Assembly: GCA_022361455.1 (NCBI GenBank)
Contig: JAKSAW010000174.1
Coordinates: 1-35,683 of the forward strand
Source of the DNA: Pseudomonadales bacterium
GTDB taxonomy: Bacteria > Pseudomonadota > Gammaproteobacteria > Pseudomonadales > Ketobacteraceae
DNA length: 35,683 nucleotides
Reading direction: 5' to 3'
Part shown: piece by piece, positions 1 through 7,948 of the stretch
Position numbering within the stretch: position 1 is the first letter of the stretch
Layout: each line of letters opens with the position of its first letter
The notes under the pieces: model-generated
What the model saw: the letters and a program-made list of their open reading frames with translations, nothing else
What the model was told of the DNA's origin: nothing
Databases searched by the model: none
Translations under genes and position numbers: made by a program

Positions 1-394
1 CATTTAAGTCATTTTCAAAGATAAACTGGAGTAACCCAAGCACCGCTGTGTTAGTAGCGAATAGTTTAACCGCTTCACTATCCACATCTGCCAGCAGCCG
101 ATAACTATTGGCTTCAAAAAATTCACGGGCGATTTTCGCCTCTTCGAAACGTCGCTCGCATAGAAGCGCCCATACATAATGCATATAGAATGTAGGGTTA
201 TCTAGCAGCAGTACTTCTGGTAGGTTTTCAAGCAATATAAGTGCTTTCCCAGACTCACCCCTGTTCAGCATAGCTTCCAATGAGGCAAGCACTTGGGCTG
301 CATTATTTTCTGCCGAGCTATCACAGGGGGTAAAACTGATGTGCTGGCTCGATCCCAAACCGTCTGTTTCGAATGAATGGTGGTATAGATTCAT
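1..394 (-). CDS. Partial TPR/MalT-like regulator fragment (C-terminus off the left edge)
   Basis: An open minus-strand frame runs from ATG at 394 to the window edge (131 codons) and has no stop. Its middle reads LLENLPEVLLLDNPTFYMHY followed by VWALLCERRFEEAKIAREFF. This pattern resembles the superhelical TPR region of MalT/LuxR-type ATP-dependent regulators (LP..LL..NP....AWALL..RR.EEA). The usual N-terminal ATPase is absent before it, so it is either a stand-alone TPR protein or a degenerate member of the family. The start is uncertain: no clear Shine-Dalgarno precedes the ATG, and a TTG at 457 in the same frame, just after an in-frame stop, would add 21 residues. The family assignment is inferred from a short stretch only. 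Confidence 0.5.
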   Translation of the reverse strand, partial: MNLYHHSFETDGLGSSQHISFTPCDSSAENNAAQVLASLEAMLNRGESGKALILLENLPEVLLLDNPTFYMHYVWALLCERRFEEAKIAREFFEANSYRLLADVDSEAVKLFATNTAVLGLLQFIFENDLN

Positions 395-931
395 AATCGG
401 AGAACGTTTGTTATTTTTATTAATTGCAACAGTAGTATTTTCTTTGACTTCGGACAAGCGTTAAGCGACGGATTGAGAGGGTATTCACAATTAATTTTTT
501 CACGCTATGCCAAAAGATATAGTAGACCCCTGTATACAAAGGGTTAATTTGTAAAGTTATGTTAATTGGGTAGCCCCAAAAACCTATTTAAATCAGTTGG
601 ATAAACCACTGCAGAGTGGTTTACAAAGGCGCTTCTTGAAGGCGAAACAAGCGTATTTATTTCCCGATTTCACACGCTCATTTTTCACGTTGTTACCAAA
701 CTCCTAAAGAGTGACAGAGCGTTTCCTGCCAGAATCGCCGCCTGCTGAATTTGACTCTAACCGCCCCTATAGGAGGCCGTTAGGGTCATTCCTATTGTTC
801 TGATTTTCATTACAATTTGGGATTTAGAGAATTGGGCAGCCCACTGTGGTTTCCAATTCATTTATTTGTCATAATGGTACGCTAGTATCAAATAATTATA
901 AGTTTATAAATTGCTCTTTTGGGGGCCTTAA
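395..931. other. Gene-free intergenic region between divergent genes
   Basis: No convincing coding frame is visible in these 537 bases apart from the possible TTG-started extension of the left gene (to 457). The region is AT-rich and must hold the promoters of the left minus-strand gene and the rightward phosphatase gene. The only strong structure seen is the hairpin at 602-623. A TTGTCA at 866-871 could be a -35 box for the phosphatase gene, but no well-spaced -10 box was found. Confidence 0.5.
602..623. repeat. Perfect 9-bp inverted repeat (hairpin or operator)
   Basis: TAAACCACT, a 4-nt GCAG spacer, then AGTGGTTTA. The arms are perfectly complementary. There is no T-tract on either side, so it is not a standard intrinsic terminator. 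It lies about 310 bases before the phosphatase start and 145-210 bases upstream of the left gene. A protein-binding site or an RNA hairpin in a leader is possible; the function is unknown. Confidence 0.45.
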
Positions 932-2584
932 ATGTCAGTTTCTCGCCGTTCCTTTTTAAAGGGTGCTGCTGGTACCGCCGGTGTTGCATCTCTACCTGTC
1001 TTGCCAGGCTGTGTTGCTTCTGCTGCAGACAATCCGTTTCTTCATGGCGTTGCTAGTGGCGATCCCTTGATAGATCGCGTCATACTATGGACTCGCATTA
1101 CGCCTTATAACGCTGCGGGTGAGCAAGCTTCACCAGAAGAATACCCCGCCGCTGTCAACTTCCGCTGGCTGGTCGCAGAGGATCCTGAATTAACTTCTAT
1201 CGTATTAGAAGGTGAGGGCGAAACCACTCGGGAGCGTGATTTCACTGTTAAGATTGATGCCGCTGGTTTGCAGCCTGGCGCCACTTACTATTATCGTTTT
1301 GAATCTCAAGGTTGGGCATCAGATACAGGAAGGACAAAAACACTTCCTGTAGGCCATATTGACCGTCTAAGAATCGCTATGACTTCCTGCTCAAACTGGG
1401 AGTATGGTTACTTTAACGTTTATGGCGCCATAGCTAAACGTGAAGACCTTGATGTAGTGCTGCACTTGGGGGACTACATTTACGAATATGGTAATGGTTC
1501 TTATGGTAGCGACAAGAATGAGCGGTTGCACGAGCCGGCTCACGAGATCGTGACGCTTTCTGATTATCGTACCCGCCACGCGCAATATAAGACAGACGAA
1601 AATCTTCAAGAAGCCCATCGTCAAAATCCTTTTATCACTATTTGGGATGATCACGAATCCACTAACGATAGTTATTCCGAAGGTGCGGAAAACCACACTG
1701 AAGGTGAAGAAGGTAACTGGTTTGATCGCCGCAGTGCTGCTATTCAAGCTTACTTCGAGTGGATGCCAATTCGCGAACAAGGCGTTGATGGTTACGGCGA
1801 TCAATTAATCTATCGCGATTTCCGCTTTGGTGATTTGATCGATCTGATCATGCTAGACACGCGTTTATTTGCACGCACAGAACCTGGAGCCATTGGCGAT
1901 TTAGGTACTCTGCTCGATCCTCATCATACATTGTTGGGTGATCAGCAAGAAAGTTGGTTGTTCGATAAATTGCAGACATCTCAAAACGATGGCACTAAGT
2001 GGCGCGTAGTAGGCCAGCAGGTAATGATGGCTCAGCTGGCAGCCGGTGGTATTGGTTTTAACATGGACCAATGGGATGGTTATCCGCTAAGCCGTGAGCG
2101 CGTCTTTGATTTCATTCAAGACAATGAGATTAATAATTTTGTAGTGCTTACAGGTGATATCCATTCTTCATGGGCAAATGATCTAGCACCAGAGCCCTTC
2201 AACACAGCTAAGTATGATCGCGAAACGGGTGAAGGCGCTATCGGTGTTGAGTTTGTGACGCCTGGTGTATCTAGCCCTGGTATCGAAGATTTCAATCTCG
2301 CTTTTGCTGCATCTTTTGCGTTGAAGAACTCTTTACCACACATGCAAATGGTGGACTTCTTCCACCGTGGCTTTGTATTGTTGGATATCAACCATTATCG
2401 TATACAAGCGGAATGGCATTGGGTTCGCTCGATCAATCTACCCAGTGATATCAGTTTCTTCGCTAAAGCTTTCCAGACATGGGATGGTCGTCCAGCGCTT
2501 GTGCAAGAGTTTGTGGAAACGGAACCTAAACGTGATGCCGCACCGTTTGCTCCAAAGCTTGCGACTGTAGATAAGCAGCTCTAA
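932..2584 (+). CDS. phoD: PhoD-family alkaline phosphatase/phosphodiesterase, Tat-exported
   Basis: The 550-residue protein begins SVSRRSFLKG, a twin-arginine signal, followed by a hydrophobic stretch. It should therefore fold in the cytoplasm and be exported by Tat. PhoD hallmarks appear in order: an N-terminal Fn3-like/PhoD_N region (residues 33-140), SCSNWEYGYFN (152-162), HLGDYIYEYG (178-187), WDDHESTND (238-246) and TGDIHSSW (407-414). The D/N/H residues in these blocks are the metal-site candidates. Members of the family hydrolyse phosphate mono- or diesters to obtain phosphate and often use Ca and Fe. LPGC at 24-27 could be a weak lipobox, so a Tat lipoprotein is an alternative to a soluble periplasmic enzyme. 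No transporter or pho regulator adjoins, and no full Pho box was seen upstream. Confidence 0.9.
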   Translation: MSVSRRSFLKGAAGTAGVASLPVLPGCVASAADNPFLHGVASGDPLIDRVILWTRITPYNAAGEQASPEEYPAAVNFRWLVAEDPELTSIVLEGEGETTRERDFTVKIDAAGLQPGATYYYRFESQGWASDTGRTKTLPVGHIDRLRIAMTSCSNWEYGYFNVYGAIAKREDLDVVLHLGDYIYEYGNGSYGSDKNERLHEPAHEIVTLSDYRTRHAQYKTDENLQEAHRQNPFITIWDDHESTNDSYSEGAENHTEGEEGNWFDRRSAAIQAYFEWMPIREQGVDGYGDQLIYRDFRFGDLIDLIMLDTRLFARTEPGAIGDLGTLLDPHHTLLGDQQESWLFDKLQTSQNDGTKWRVVGQQVMMAQLAAGGIGFNMDQWDGYPLSRERVFDFIQDNEINNFVVLTGDIHSSWANDLAPEPFNTAKYDRETGEGAIGVEFVTPGVSSPGIEDFNLAFAASFALKNSLPHMQMVDFFHRGFVLLDINHYRIQAEWHWVRSINLPSDISFFAKAFQTWDGRPALVQEFVETEPKRDAAPFAPKLATVDKQL

Positions 2585-2610
2585 CGACCCCGTTAAGTTG
2601 CATAAGACTT

Positions 2611-2645
2611 AAAGGGCTAGACACTCAAGTGTCTAGCCCTTTTTC
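2611..2645 (+). terminator. Strong intrinsic terminator after phoD
   Basis: A 15-bp stem (AAAGGGCTAGACACT pairing with AGTGTCTAGCCCTTT), separated by only two bases, runs into TTTTT. It starts 27 bases after the phosphatase stop codon and isolates that gene from glgX. The very long perfect stem makes this one of the clearest terminators in the window. Confidence 0.9.
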
Positions 2646-2663
2646 GTTTGCGGATAAACCTTA

Positions 2664-2691
2664 TTGTCCCTATGATTACTCCTAGTATGAT
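2664..2691 (+). promoter_or_regulatory. Putative sigma70 promoter of glgX
   Basis: TTGTCC (2664-2669) and TATGAT (2686-2691) are 16 bases apart. They lie between the preceding terminator and the glgX start at 2724, where a promoter would be expected. Confidence 0.4.
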
Positions 2692-2723
2692 TGGGTTGAT
2701 AATATGAGTGGAAATCTAAAGCG

Positions 2724-4724
2724 ATGAATCCAGCTCCTGTTCTAGGTGTTACGCTAAATAAGGATGGCTCCCAACTCACTGGTGCTCATTTTGCACTCTA
2801 TTCAGCCGCAGCTTTTTCAATCAACATTGCGATATATGATCCACATACCTGTCGCTTAAAAAGTATGCTGCCTTTAAAAAAGGAAAATGGAGACATATGG
2901 TGTGTCGATACCAATGACGTATCGTTTGGTGATTATTACGTATTTCTGGTGACGCTAAACACCGAACGTGAGCTAGGTAAGTTTTACAATAAGCGCAAAG
3001 CTTTGTTGGATCCCTATGCAAAAAAAGTAGTATCTACAGACGGTCGTTGTGGGCTTCCGGAATTAGTCGCTGAAGTTGTTGACAACGATTTTGATTGGCA
3101 AGGCGTAACAAAGCCCGCCGTTTCTTGGCACGATACGATTATTTATGAAGCTCACGTAAAAGGTCTTACTCAACTTTGTGAACAGGTCGAGCCGGAATTA
3201 CGTGGTCGATATCTTGGTGTGTGTCACCCGCTTGTCATCAATCATCTAAAGTCCATTGGCGTGACAACGCTAGAGCTGATGCCTTGCCAAGCAATGCTGG
3301 ATGAGTTGTGGCTTGAATCCAAAGGGCTTACAAACTACTGGGGATACAATCCCATTTCCTTCTTTTCACCTTCGGCTCGTTATGCTCGAAAAGATAGTGT
3401 TAACGAGTTTAAAAGTATGGTGAGAGAGCTACATCGTGCTGGTATCGAAGTCGTTGTGGACCTGGTATTTAATCATACCGCCGAGGGAAATTTAGATGGC
3501 ATAGTGCTGTCCATGAAAGGCATTGATCCCGATGCCTACTATCTAACAGATGCTTCAGTTGATGAGCTGTTTATTAATTTTACCGGCTGCGGCAATACTC
3601 TAAATGCCGCTCATCCGAGAGTAGTGCAGCTTTGGATGGATGCGTTACGTTATTGGTACAATGAGCTTGGCGTTGATGGATTCCGGTTTGATCTTGGGGT
3701 TACCTTAGGTCGTCAGTTGGATCAGTTTAATCCTCATCATCCTTTTTTCGTGGCGTTGCAGCAGGATCCCTGTTTAAAGCAATCCAAGTTAATTTTTGAA
3801 CCTTGGGATCTCGGTCCTAATGGCTATCAACTGGGTCAATTCCCTGCGATGAGTGCTGAGTGGAACGGTAAGTTCAGAGACACTATGCGCGCATATGTGC
3901 GTGGCGATGGCGGCAGTCTGCAGGACTTTTCAACTCAATTTGTAGCCTCTTATGATAAGCACTTTCATCTTAAAGATCGTCGTAAGTCTTCGATAAATTT
4001 TATTACGGCCCACGATGGTTTCACACTGAATGATCTTGTGAGTTATCAAGAAAAACATAATGAGCTTAATGGCGAAAAAAATCGTGATGGTTGTCATGAA
4101 AATTTTAGCCGCAATTATGGCGTGGAAGGTGCAACCGACAAAATCGCTGTGAATCAAATGCGCTTGAAGCAAAAGCGAAATTTCTTAGCAGTATTAGCCC
4201 TTTCTAAAGGGGTGCCGATGCTGCTCATGGGCGACGAACTAGGGCGCTCACAAAATGGTAATAACAACGCCTATTGCCAGGATAATGAAATCAGTTGGTT
4301 TGATTGGCAAGTTGATGATAGCCAAGATATGCGCAGTTTTTGGAATATCTTATTGGGTACACGCGCTCGTTTTAGCTGGGTGTATGAATCCACTACCGAT
4401 ATCTATTGGTTTCGACCAGATGCAGAATTAATGAATCAACAGGATTGGGAGAAGTGGTATGCAAGAAGTGTTGCCTGTTGTTTTGAAAAGGAAACTGGTG
4501 AGCGCTTATTATTAATATTTAATATGCATGATGGCGAAATCACTTATCAGCTACCTTGTGTTGAAGATCATGAGGATGAATCGCTAACTATTCAAGCGCC
4601 TTATGAGTTCGTGTTCGATACAGCCAAACCGGAGAATGTATGGCCGACCGTTAATGTTGGTAACCACCGCTACATATCCGCGCCACATTCTATCGCAGCA
4701 TTTTCACTGGCTAGGGAAAACTAG
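2724..4724 (+). CDS. glgX: Glycogen debranching enzyme GlgX (GH13 isoamylase family)
   Basis: The 666-residue protein is close to the usual length of about 650-700. An N-terminal CBM48-like beta domain (about 5-120) precedes the GH13 barrel. Catalytic regions are intact: region I VVDLVFNHT (244-252), region II GFRFDL with nucleophile D323, region III IFEPWD with acid/base E359, and region IV ITAHDG (H430, D431). A typical GlgX block, LLMGDELGRSQNGNNNAYCQ, follows. GlgX removes short alpha-1,6 branches from phosphorylase-limited glycogen in the cytosol. The gene stands alone: no glgA, glgB, glgC or glgP lies in the window, so the rest of the pathway must be elsewhere. The Shine-Dalgarno before the ATG is weak. 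Confidence 0.93.
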   Translation: MNPAPVLGVTLNKDGSQLTGAHFALYSAAAFSINIAIYDPHTCRLKSMLPLKKENGDIWCVDTNDVSFGDYYVFLVTLNTERELGKFYNKRKALLDPYAKKVVSTDGRCGLPELVAEVVDNDFDWQGVTKPAVSWHDTIIYEAHVKGLTQLCEQVEPELRGRYLGVCHPLVINHLKSIGVTTLELMPCQAMLDELWLESKGLTNYWGYNPISFFSPSARYARKDSVNEFKSMVRELHRAGIEVVVDLVFNHTAEGNLDGIVLSMKGIDPDAYYLTDASVDELFINFTGCGNTLNAAHPRVVQLWMDALRYWYNELGVDGFRFDLGVTLGRQLDQFNPHHPFFVALQQDPCLKQSKLIFEPWDLGPNGYQLGQFPAMSAEWNGKFRDTMRAYVRGDGGSLQDFSTQFVASYDKHFHLKDRRKSSINFITAHDGFTLNDLVSYQEKHNELNGEKNRDGCHENFSRNYGVEGATDKIAVNQMRLKQKRNFLAVLALSKGVPMLLMGDELGRSQNGNNNAYCQDNEISWFDWQVDDSQDMRSFWNILLGTRARFSWVYESTTDIYWFRPDAELMNQQDWEKWYARSVACCFEKETGERLLLIFNMHDGEITYQLPCVEDHEDESLTIQAPYEFVFDTAKPENVWPTVNVGNHRYISAPHSIAAFSLAREN

Positions 4725-4762
4725 TTAGTGCTTGAATATAATAATCAAATGGGGATCGAAAA

Positions 4763-5467
4763 ATGATTAAAGGCTTAAATATAAATCATATGCTGCAGGT
4801 GATGTCCCTGCTGATGATTTCTGCTTCGGCGCAAGCGGATTTGGTGGGAACTTGGTCAGTCGCAAATAGCCAAACATTTACTGTTTACTATAAAGATAAT
4901 AATCATATCCGCATGGATGTTGGCAACGGTACCTACTTGCTTATTCAAGGGGAAAAAACTTACACCGTTATGAATCAAGGTGGTCGTTTAATGGTGATGG
5001 ATTTGGCGGCCATGGGTGGGGCTATGCAAGCTTATGGTGGCGGAATGCATCAACAAATGCAGCAGCAAGTATCACAATACGATCCTTCATCCGTTAAATA
5101 TGAAAACACGGGAAAGAAAGAAACTGTTGCTGGCTATCCGGGAGAAGTTTATCAGCTGACGGTTAACGGCCCGCAAGGGAAAGAACAAGCCGAGCTAGTG
5201 TTAAGCAAGCACAAAAATGTGGTGACATTCCAGCGAGCATTTATGTCGTTAAGCCAGAAGATGGCTCAATCCATGATGAGTCGGGACACGCTCAATAGCT
5301 TCAATGACGCTGCGAAAATGGCTGAGGTAAAAAACATGGGCGGGATGCTTCGCTATAACCAGCAGATGAGACTGCAAAGCCTTGAGGACAAGGCGATAGA
5401 CGCTAGCTTTTATGCGCTTCCCAAAAATGCCATGATGATGTCGATACCTGGATTTCCCGGTAAATAA
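4763..5467 (+). CDS. Periplasmic DUF4412-like protein of unknown function
   Basis: The 234-residue protein has a signal peptide ending about residue 25 (SASAQA before DLVG), so it is probably periplasmic. The mature part begins with a beta-rich stretch containing NHIRMDVGNGTYLLIQGEKTY, followed by a Met/Gln/Gly-rich segment (about 75-105) and ETVAGYPGEVYQL. This order (a reduced-substance-like beta sheet, a Met-rich insert, and a 'modified by pathway' core) resembles DUF4412 proteins, whose biochemical role is unknown. GGGGA seven bases before the ATG supports this start. It follows glgX by 38 bases on the same strand with no terminator between, so co-transcription is possible. The Met-rich segment might bind metal, but that is speculation. 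Confidence 0.7.
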   Translation: MIKGLNINHMLQVMSLLMISASAQADLVGTWSVANSQTFTVYYKDNNHIRMDVGNGTYLLIQGEKTYTVMNQGGRLMVMDLAAMGGAMQAYGGGMHQQMQQQVSQYDPSSVKYENTGKKETVAGYPGEVYQLTVNGPQGKEQAELVLSKHKNVVTFQRAFMSLSQKMAQSMMSRDTLNSFNDAAKMAEVKNMGGMLRYNQQMRLQSLEDKAIDASFYALPKNAMMMSIPGFPGK

Positions 5468-5514
5468 CTGAATTTTAAGTGGCTTTTATGGGGTGAAACT
5501 GGTGTGTTTGAAAA

Positions 5515-5543
5515 TTGGCCAGTTCTAGATTGCTGACTATACT
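5515..5543 (+). promoter_or_regulatory. Putative promoter of the 93-residue gene
   Basis: TTGGCC (5515-5520) and TATACT (5538-5543) are separated by exactly 17 bases. The predicted start of transcription near 5550 leaves a short leader containing AGAGGG, correctly placed before the ATG at 5579. Confidence 0.45.
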
Positions 5544-5578
5544 TAACTGGTTAGCATTCGAAACTAGAGGGCCTATTG

Positions 5579-5860
5579 ATGGCAGAATATAAAGAAGTTT
5601 CTCCCGATGATTTTTTAACGTTTTCCAGAGAGCAGCCTTCCTACGTGGCGATTGAGCAAGCCTTAATCGAGATCGGTGGCGGTGGAAATCGTGGTGTAGA
5701 GTATAAGAAAAGCGCTTTAAATGCTGCTGGTTGGAACTATGGCAAGCTAGTATCTTATGGAGCCCATGCGTCAACAGCAGCCGATGCCTTTAACAAGATA
5801 AGAGAGGCGTTAGCTCAATCAGATGATGGTGACACAGTCCTAAGCCATCTAAGTGAGTAG
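5579..5860 (+). CDS. Small cytosolic protein of unknown function (93 residues)
   Basis: The start is taken as ATG 5579 because AGAGGG lies about eight bases upstream; an in-frame TTG sits directly before it at 5576. The protein has no signal peptide or membrane segment. It carries a Gly-rich turn (IGGGGNRGVEYKKSAL) followed by AGWNYGKLVSYGAHASTAAD and an amphipathic helix ending VLSHLSE. I do not recognise a family. The gene has its own likely promoter and a strong downstream terminator, which argues that it is a real monocistronic gene rather than a chance frame. Confidence 0.7.
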   Translation: MAEYKEVSPDDFLTFSREQPSYVAIEQALIEIGGGGNRGVEYKKSALNAAGWNYGKLVSYGAHASTAADAFNKIREALAQSDDGDTVLSHLSE

Positions 5861-5898
5861 CTAGCGTTATAGCTTTAAACGAGCGTTTAAAAGATGAT

Positions 5899-5927
5899 AA
5901 GCCCAAGCAGCAAGCTTGGGCTTTTTT
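5899..5927 (+). terminator. Intrinsic terminator after the 93-residue gene
   Basis: AAGCCCAAGC and GCTTGGGCTT form a 10-bp stem with a 5-nt loop, followed immediately by a T run. It lies 39 bases after the stop codon. On the other strand it may also stop transcription of the convergent hydrolase gene, but the T-tract is poor in that direction. Confidence 0.85.
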
Positions 5928-5953
5928 ATGGACGTTAAATTATAAGCGTTGAA

Positions 5954-7744
5954 TTATGGCTGGAGCACAAACCTAAGCGTCGGTTTGATGACCAAGTTTT
6001 CACGATGACTGGGTGTGTCATTAGCCGCAGTTAGAATATCTAAATGATTGTAACCTTCAGCTACGCCCAGTTCTGCTAGCGGTTCGATACTGGTGTCAAC
6101 AAAGCTCTCTGTACCAACTAACTCCAGTAATCTTACCGATCGAGCTTTTTCGTAGTGGAAAAAGTCTAGTCCCTCTATAACTTCTGATTGTCGTATTTGC
6201 TCTAAGTCGAGTGAAATGCGTTGCGGCATATACCATTCAGTAAAACTGGTTTCACCTTGATAGATAATGCGAGCCAAGGTCTGAATATCTGTCATTTCAT
6301 CAATGTATTTTGTGAAAGTTTTTTCTCCGCTTGTATCGTTGAATTCTGGATCGTTGCGGTTGCCAATTTCATCATAATTAGCCCATTGATAGAGGGGACC
6401 AGAACCCAAGGAATCAAGGTCTTTCCCGGCATCAGCCGCGATATGTTGTTTCACATCGGTAATTAAGAATCCTAAAAAGTCGTCCACGCTGGCTGCCAAA
6501 TTTTTGATGGTGTCATTGGCTGGAAAGGTCTTATCGGCGATAGCGCCTCCGGCGAGAAAGCCCATGCTTCCCTGAAGAATAGTGATTGGCATAAAGTCAT
6601 CATCGAGGATGGTCCCGAGCAGCGCTTCGTTGCTATAGCGAAAGTCGAAGATGTTTGGGTTATTGGTAATAAAGTTGAGCGTGTCTTTGGAATGTATTAG
6701 CCGCAGCAATAAGTTAGGCCCACTACCCAATGGAAATTGCTGAATGGTTGTAGATTCTTGTTTTGGATACCAATGAGCTTGCATGCCAACCAATTCTAAA
6801 AGCATAAAGGTTTCAGGTGGGGCACCAGGAAGCCTTGCTGCACGTGGTGCTATGCCGATCTCCATTTGGTGAACAGCGAAGCGATAACTTTTGTTGGCTT
6901 CGTTATCTCGATTCACGTCGAACCCTGACTGGCCATAGTTAAGGAAACTATCGAGAGAAGCATCCTTGGGTGTGATGCCAATATCTAGGCGGATAAAACC
7001 AGCAGCTTGATTATATCCAGCGTCAGCAAGTGTTTCTGGGTTGCCATCAAAATCCCATCCCATAAAAGCTGAGGTGAGATTGCCACCCATGGAATGGCCA
7101 CCAATATAGAGCTTTTCTCGGCGTTCTTCGGGGTTAGGATAAACTGACTCTGCCACCGTTTTTATATCTGCCAAGGTTTGCGCGAGTCCTAATTCCACCA
7201 GGAAGGGAACATCTCTATCTTGGGTATAGCCCTGGAAGGTCTTTCCGTTTAAAGGTTGCAGGTCGTAATAATATTGCTTAGCGATATCGATATCTTGGCC
7301 AATGGCGGCTGCTTCAAGCCCTCGATTATCGATTAGGCATTGGTTGCGTCGTTCCATGGTGAGTACGTGAACTTCTGCGTTGTTTTCTCTTAGTGCAGTA
7401 AACACTAGTTGTTCAGCAAAGTAGGTCAGTACATTAGCGCCAGCTTGCATACCTGGCTGCAAAAGGATCACGGCGTCTGCGTTGGCAAAGTTAGCAGGAG
7501 AGTTGACCTGAATAGGATAGAAGTGGTTATAGCGAAGCTTGTGGCATTCCGCAGGCATACTCAATTCAAGTGGTGCGTCCACCGCGCGCAACTGTCTAGC
7601 GACGCTTTGGTCAACATCTTGTTGGCTAAAAGTGCGCGGTGCCGCTGTGCTTAAGCTTTCAGGCACGTGGCCATTAGGCGAGTAGCAGCCAAATATTGTT
7701 AAGCAGAAAGCAGTTAGAAGTGTTATGGATAGTATTCTTGTCAT
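5954..7744 (-). CDS. Secreted lipoprotein alpha/beta hydrolase (lipase/esterase-like)
   Basis: The start is placed at ATG 7744, not at the longer frame reaching 7855. MTRILSITLLTAFCLTIFGC is a lipoprotein signal with lipobox Cys20, and GGGGG lies about ten bases upstream. The resulting protein has 596 residues. GGHSMGGNL at about 215-223 is the nucleophile elbow (Ser218) of an alpha/beta hydrolase. A late GYNHLDIL segment near the C-terminus probably supplies the catalytic His. The protein is much larger than a simple esterase, with about 200 residues of insertion between elbow and His that may form a lid or binding domain. A lipid-anchored surface or periplasmic esterase/lipase fits best; the substrate is unknown. 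It is divergent from the AraC-type gene, the probable regulator. Confidence 0.8.
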   Translation of the reverse strand: MTRILSITLLTAFCLTIFGCYSPNGHVPESLSTAAPRTFSQQDVDQSVARQLRAVDAPLELSMPAECHKLRYNHFYPIQVNSPANFANADAVILLQPGMQAGANVLTYFAEQLVFTALRENNAEVHVLTMERRNQCLIDNRGLEAAAIGQDIDIAKQYYYDLQPLNGKTFQGYTQDRDVPFLVELGLAQTLADIKTVAESVYPNPEERREKLYIGGHSMGGNLTSAFMGWDFDGNPETLADAGYNQAAGFIRLDIGITPKDASLDSFLNYGQSGFDVNRDNEANKSYRFAVHQMEIGIAPRAARLPGAPPETFMLLELVGMQAHWYPKQESTTIQQFPLGSGPNLLLRLIHSKDTLNFITNNPNIFDFRYSNEALLGTILDDDFMPITILQGSMGFLAGGAIADKTFPANDTIKNLAASVDDFLGFLITDVKQHIAADAGKDLDSLGSGPLYQWANYDEIGNRNDPEFNDTSGEKTFTKYIDEMTDIQTLARIIYQGETSFTEWYMPQRISLDLEQIRQSEVIEGLDFFHYEKARSVRLLELVGTESFVDTSIEPLAELGVAEGYNHLDILTAANDTPSHRENLVIKPTLRFVLQP

Positions 7745-7759
7745 TTTGATTTGCCCCCA

Positions 7760-7769
7760 AGACCGGTCT
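7760..7769. promoter_or_regulatory. Palindrome in the hydrolase leader, possible operator
   Basis: AGACCGGTCT is a perfect 10-bp palindrome 16-25 bases upstream of the hydrolase start codon. CAGACTG follows eleven bases later, repeating the CAGAC element. It lies in the divergent region shared with the AraC-type regulator gene. Binding is conjecture. Confidence 0.3.
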
Positions 7770-7948
7770 GTTATCCCCAGACTGATTGTTCGATTGGGAT
7801 CGAAGTGTTCATCTTTTAGCGTCTTTTTCCAAGGGTGTATATGGGCCAATATCACTCCTAGAGGCTTCAGAGAAATTGCTGCTTAGGTGAAATAAAGGCT
7901 TGGAATAGCAGGTTGTTGGGGGTTATATTTGGCCAAGTTGTGTTTTAT

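Noticed and set aside
866..880. TTGTCATAATGG as a possible Pho box for phoD
   Set aside because: Only one half-site resembles the consensus; the next 11 bases do not repeat CTGTCAT.
1391..1804. 137-codon open frame on the minus strand inside the phosphatase gene
   Set aside because: It is wholly antisense to a gene with clear PhoD motifs and has a low-complexity hydrophobic composition; it is a shadow frame.
7745..7855. Longer N-terminus (37 extra codons) for the lipoprotein hydrolase
   Set aside because: The extension is polar and hides a clear lipoprotein signal that has its own ribosome site.
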